In this document: piece after piece, positions 7,882-10,201 of the stretch | How the letters are laid out: each line of letters begins with the position of its first letter | Position numbering within the stretch: position 1 is the first letter of the stretch | Assembly (NCBI GenBank): GCA_005789925.1 | Contig: SXWG01000033.1 | Coordinates: 1 to 10,201 of the forward strand | Direction: 5' to 3' | DNA length: 10,201 nucleotides | Source of the DNA: Actinomycetota bacterium | GTDB taxonomy: Bacteria > Actinomycetota > Acidimicrobiia > Acidimicrobiales > Ilumatobacteraceae | The notes under the pieces: model-generated | Told to the model about the DNA's origin: nothing | What the model saw: the letters and a program-made list of their open reading frames with translations, nothing else | Databases searched by the model: none | Made by a program: the position numbers and the translations under genes

Positions 7882-9060
7882 ATGTCGACCATGGGTGGAT
7901 TGAAAGTAGGGGCCTTTTTCTTTGGCGGCGTTGAGATGACCGACGCCGGAGCCGGCAAGCCCGTCCCGATGGACCGTTTCTTCAACAACGACCAGTGCTG
8001 GGACGCAACGCAAAAGTACGTCGACGCGGCAATCGAAGCGGACCGCCTCGGTTATGACAGTTTCTGGACAACTGAGCACCACTTTCAGTACGAGGGCTAC
8101 GAAGTCATCCCGAACGGAATCCTCATCTCTATGTGGATTGCAGCTAAGACCAAGAACCTGCGCTTCGGTGCAATGTTCAACGTCATCCCACAGTGGAACC
8201 CACTGCGGCTCGCAGAGGACTTTGCAACATTGCACAACTTGTCCAGTGGTCGTGCGATTCTCGGTGCGGGCCGTGGAACTGTGCCACGTGAGATCTTGCA
8301 CTTGAACAATGACAGCATCTCAATCGGCTCATACGACAACCCCGAGGCGATGCTCGACGACCAACGCAACCGCGAATGGTTCGAAGAAGCGATGGAAGTC
8401 ATCCGCATGGCATTGTCACAAGAGAAATTCTCGTTCACGGGGAAATTCTTCTCATACCCGGTACCTGGCATTCCTGATCGCGGCGCAACAGTCACCCACC
8501 TGACGCTCATTCCGCGCCCGATCTATCCCTATGAAATCTGGCAACCGATTACCAGCCCCGGCACCCTTGAGTATGCGCCGGTCGTCGGACACAGTGCGGT
8601 GTTCTGGAACCAACACCCAACGTTCATCAAGCGACTGTGGGACCGCTACGGCGAGCTTCATGATGCGACCCACGGAACGTCGTTAAAGCCGCATGAGAAG
8701 CGCATGTTCGTTGTCGCAACTCGCATCGAAGACACGTACGAGGAAGCTGTTCGCACGGCTCGGAACGGGCATGACGAGTTCTGGAAATTCCTCGGGCCAT
8801 ACGGCTGGAGCCGCGGCTACATGGGCGCTGATGGAAAACCAATCGGTCCAGGACACATCCCAACTCTCGACCAGTCAATAGACAACTCGACGATTCTGCT
8901 CGGAACACCACAGCAAGTCGCTGAACAAGTTCAGAAACTGAAGGACTTACTCGGATTTGAGTACCTGACTATCTTCCCGCATCTCATCGGTGACACCTAT
9001 GACAAAGCTGTCGAGCAGATGACGCGCTTCAAAGAAGAAGTCGAACCGCTCATCACCTGA
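7882..9060 (+). CDS. LLM class (luciferase-like) flavin-dependent oxidoreductase
   Basis: 392 residues. The fold should be a TIM-barrel monooxygenase of the bacterial luciferase family, using reduced flavin (FMN or F420) and usually O2; the substrate cannot be read from sequence. Evidence: N-terminal strand 'LKVGAFFFGG'; 'WTTEHHF' at residues 62-68, whose His pair falls in the active-site region of luciferase-type enzymes; then 'RLAEDFATLHNLSSGR' and 'ILGAGRG' (109-132), hallmarks of the family. Near the C-terminus 'LLGTPQQVAEQVQKLKDLLGFEYLTIF' region matches the usual 'G-tp-eeVaeql..l...G' ending. Length is normal and complete. The ribosome site AGGAAGG (7874-7880) lies only 1 nt before ATG 7882 but 10 nt before ATG 7891, so MGGLKVG could be the true start. 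The gene stands alone on the plus strand, with a palindrome just upstream that suggests regulated expression. It stops 18 bp before the convergent phosphatase gene. Confidence 0.93.
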   Translation: MSTMGGLKVGAFFFGGVEMTDAGAGKPVPMDRFFNNDQCWDATQKYVDAAIEADRLGYDSFWTTEHHFQYEGYEVIPNGILISMWIAAKTKNLRFGAMFNVIPQWNPLRLAEDFATLHNLSSGRAILGAGRGTVPREILHLNNDSISIGSYDNPEAMLDDQRNREWFEEAMEVIRMALSQEKFSFTGKFFSYPVPGIPDRGATVTHLTLIPRPIYPYEIWQPITSPGTLEYAPVVGHSAVFWNQHPTFIKRLWDRYGELHDATHGTSLKPHEKRMFVVATRIEDTYEEAVRTARNGHDEFWKFLGPYGWSRGYMGADGKPIGPGHIPTLDQSIDNSTILLGTPQQVAEQVQKLKDLLGFEYLTIFPHLIGDTYDKAVEQMTRFKEEVEPLIT

Positions 9061-9071
9061 GACCACGCAAC

Positions 9072-9087
9072 CGCGTCATCAGACGCG
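9072..9087. terminator. Small hairpin at the convergent junction
   Basis: CGCGTC (9072-9077), loop ATCA, GACGCG (9082-9087) form a perfect 6-bp GC-rich stem. It begins 11 nt after the LLM stop and covers the TGA stop (9079-9081) of the convergent phosphatase gene. It could serve both directions, but no T-tract follows on either side, so activity is uncertain. Confidence 0.33.
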
Positions 9088-9870
9088 TAGCGACATCAGT
9101 GCGTCAAGTAGACCCGCCGTCGAGGCGACAATCGGCGAACAACGTTCATCGGGGTTGACGTGTACCAATTCTCGACCGTCCGCTTCTCCGATTGCGCATC
9201 CTGACTCGCGGCAGATGAGAAGTGACGCTGCGTAGTCCCACACGCCGTGGTCGAACAGATCGACGTAACCGTCGAGGCCACCTTTTGCCACGAGACATAG
9301 ATCAAGGGCGGCAGCACCAAAAACCCTCGCTTGGCGCCAACCACCATGACCAGACGGTGTTCCGTTGAATCCGATGATGGCATCTGACAATTTCGTGCAG
9401 GACGATGATTTAATCGGCATGCCATCGCATAGTGCTCCACGACCTCGAATTGCCGAGAACCGTAACTCGCTCCCCGATTGTTCAGCGACGAGTGCAACTC
9501 GGAGCCCGTCACGATCGACGGCACACAATGCCGTCGCATACCACGGAATGCCCTTGGCTGCATTGGCTGACCCGTCGAGTGGATCGACAATGACCAGCAG
9601 GTCATCCCCTTCGATCGGCCAAGTCACTCGAGCCGCCCCACTTTCCTCCGAAAGAATCTGGACTCCGGCGGCAGTCAGCATCTCGACAACGACATCGTCA
9701 ACCAGCACGTCGGCGGCATATTGCCCGTCGCGCTCGCCCGACAATGACCAATCGTCATTCTCATCCAACGCATCCGCCGCCACGTCGGCCACGTCGTGGA
9801 AAAACGACAAGATGGCTGAGTCATCAGATGCGGCAGTGAGTGGGAACACACTTAAACGGTAGTGTCGCAT
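9079..9870 (-). CDS. Inositol monophosphatase family protein
   Basis: 263 residues from ATG 9868-9870. This family hydrolyses phosphate monoesters such as inositol-1-phosphate, histidinol phosphate, fructose-1,6-bisphosphate or PAP, with Mg2+. Motifs present, numbered from this start: 'GERDGQYAADVLVD' (45-58); 'LSEESG' with Glu75/Glu76; 'DPLDGSAN' with Asp96 and Asp99; 'ALDLCLVAKGGLDGYVD' (188-204); and 'WDYAAS' with Asp212, followed by 'ESGCAI'. These match the metal ligands of the family, with Ser for the usual Thr after DPLDG. The precise substrate cannot be assigned. The frame stays open to ATG 9924, but that would overlap the divergent gene by about 50 bp and add residues foreign to the family, so I prefer 9870. 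No Shine-Dalgarno precedes any candidate start. The 3' end faces the LLM gene. Confidence 0.9.
   Translation of the reverse strand: MRHYRLSVFPLTAASDDSAILSFFHDVADVAADALDENDDWSLSGERDGQYAADVLVDDVVVEMLTAAGVQILSEESGAARVTWPIEGDDLLVIVDPLDGSANAAKGIPWYATALCAVDRDGLRVALVAEQSGSELRFSAIRGRGALCDGMPIKSSSCTKLSDAIIGFNGTPSGHGGWRQARVFGAAALDLCLVAKGGLDGYVDLFDHGVWDYAASLLICRESGCAIGEADGRELVHVNPDERCSPIVASTAGLLDALMSLRV
9860..9865 (+). promoter_or_regulatory. Possible -10 box TAGTGT of a leaderless promoter
   Basis: TAGTGT fits the actinobacterial TANNNT -10 form and ends 6 nt before the GTG at 9872. Transcription would then start at the start codon itself. No clear -35 box is seen. It lies within the first codons of the divergent phosphatase gene. 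Confidence 0.4.
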
Positions 9871-9871
9871 C

Positions 9872-10201
9872 GTGGCTGTTATCGACATAGCAGGCTTTGT
9901 TGCGGACCTGAAGAGCCATGCCATTGACCATGGTTTTCACGTGCACGACGAACGTCACTTTGTCGAGACATATTCACTGCGTCAACTGTGGGAAGTCGAC
10001 GTGCACCCTGAAGAAGCGTGCAACGGCCCGATCGACCTGCATCTCAGCCTCGAAGTCGACCCGCGGATGCTCTTTGCCTTCGAAGATGCTGTGCTCGCAC
10101 TTGATGACCCCGATGCCGATGCGCCGACCGAGCACACCTTTCCATTGGTGTTCACCTGGTCCCTACCGCCGCTACCGGCGCCCCCTGACCTCCTCATACT
10201 C
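9872..10201 (+). CDS. Conserved hypothetical protein, 5' part only
   Basis: Starting at GTG 9872, 110 codons stay open to the window edge, so the 3' end is missing. The translation begins MAVIDIAGFVADLKSHAI, continues with 'LRQLWEVDVHPEEACNGPID' and 'LHLSLEVDPRMLFAFEDAV', and ends near 'FTWSLPPLPAPPDLLIL'. It is acidic, with no signal peptide or membrane segment, so likely cytosolic. I recall similar uncharacterised proteins in Acidimicrobiia with the same 'LW-V-LHPE' and 'TWSLPPLP' motifs, but no function. A normal protein-like composition over 110 codons, with the antisense phosphatase beginning only at its start, supports a real gene. The GTG has no Shine-Dalgarno and lies one base from the divergent ATG, so leaderless translation is likely. 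Confidence 0.72.
   Translation, partial: MAVIDIAGFVADLKSHAIDHGFHVHDERHFVETYSLRQLWEVDVHPEEACNGPIDLHLSLEVDPRMLFAFEDAVLALDDPDADAPTEHTFPLVFTWSLPPLPAPPDLLIL
9878..9883 (-). promoter_or_regulatory. Possible -10 box GATAAC of a leaderless promoter
   Basis: On the minus strand GATAAC (4 of 6 to TATAAT) ends 7 nt before ATG 9870, the spacing expected if the phosphatase mRNA starts at its ATG. It lies inside the first codons of the divergent gene. Confidence 0.3.

Noticed and set aside
7799..7903. Short plus-strand frame (34 codons, ATG 7799) overlapping the LLM start, possible leader peptide
   Set aside because: No ribosome site, and the frame runs through the palindrome and the LLM ribosome site. 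Nothing supports translation.
7771..8301. 176-codon open frame on the minus strand over the LLM gene start
   Set aside because: Antisense to a gene with clear family motifs; its own translation matches nothing I recognise.

Overview
The window looks like chromosomal DNA from a high-GC Gram-positive bacterium. Three things point to the class Acidimicrobiia (Ilumatobacter-like, aquatic actinobacteria): moderate-to-high GC, several genes with no visible Shine-Dalgarno sequence, and protein families that I recall from that class. This placement is from memory of families and was not tested by search. No transposase, integrase, phage gene or CRISPR array is visible.

Left part (1-1435, all minus strand): the 5' three quarters of a tRNA-Val(UAC) sits at the window edge. 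Upstream of it lies a decayed lipoprotein gene (98-1375). A gene caller would report two short unrelated genes here. They are in fact in the same reading frame as each other and as a lipoprotein signal peptide further upstream. Three in-frame stop codons (TAG, TGA, TGA) and the loss of a standard start codon split one roughly 425-codon gene, and there is no frameshift.

Centre (1436-7675, minus strand): two very large tandem paralogous lipoprotein genes (1028 and 1015 residues). Each has a lipobox Cys at residue 20, a conserved vicinal Cys-Cys near the mature N-terminus, a long beta-propeller-like region with about a dozen 'GG-x-F' blades (delta-60/DUF5122 type), a poorly conserved low-complexity linker, and a conserved 153-residue basic C-terminal module with four Cys. 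An identical 15-nt element precedes both start codons at nearly the same distance (24 and 26 nt between element and ATG), although the coding sequences have diverged strongly.

Right part (7676-10201): a 206-bp divergent intergenic region holds a TTGACA box and a perfect 14-bp palindrome just before a luciferase-like (LLM) flavin-dependent oxidoreductase gene (plus strand). An inositol monophosphatase family gene (minus strand) converges on it with 18 bp between stops and a small hairpin at the junction. The phosphatase gene is divergent from an unrecognised gene that runs off the right edge. Their start codons are one base apart and neither has a Shine-Dalgarno sequence, so both are probably leaderless.

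The two large lipoproteins probably act at the cell surface. The right-hand genes look like ordinary metabolic genes with no evident functional link to them. I did not find a clear new defence or mobile system. The most unusual items are the multi-stop gene, the tandem propeller lipoproteins with their shared leader element, the palindrome, and the one-base divergent start pair.
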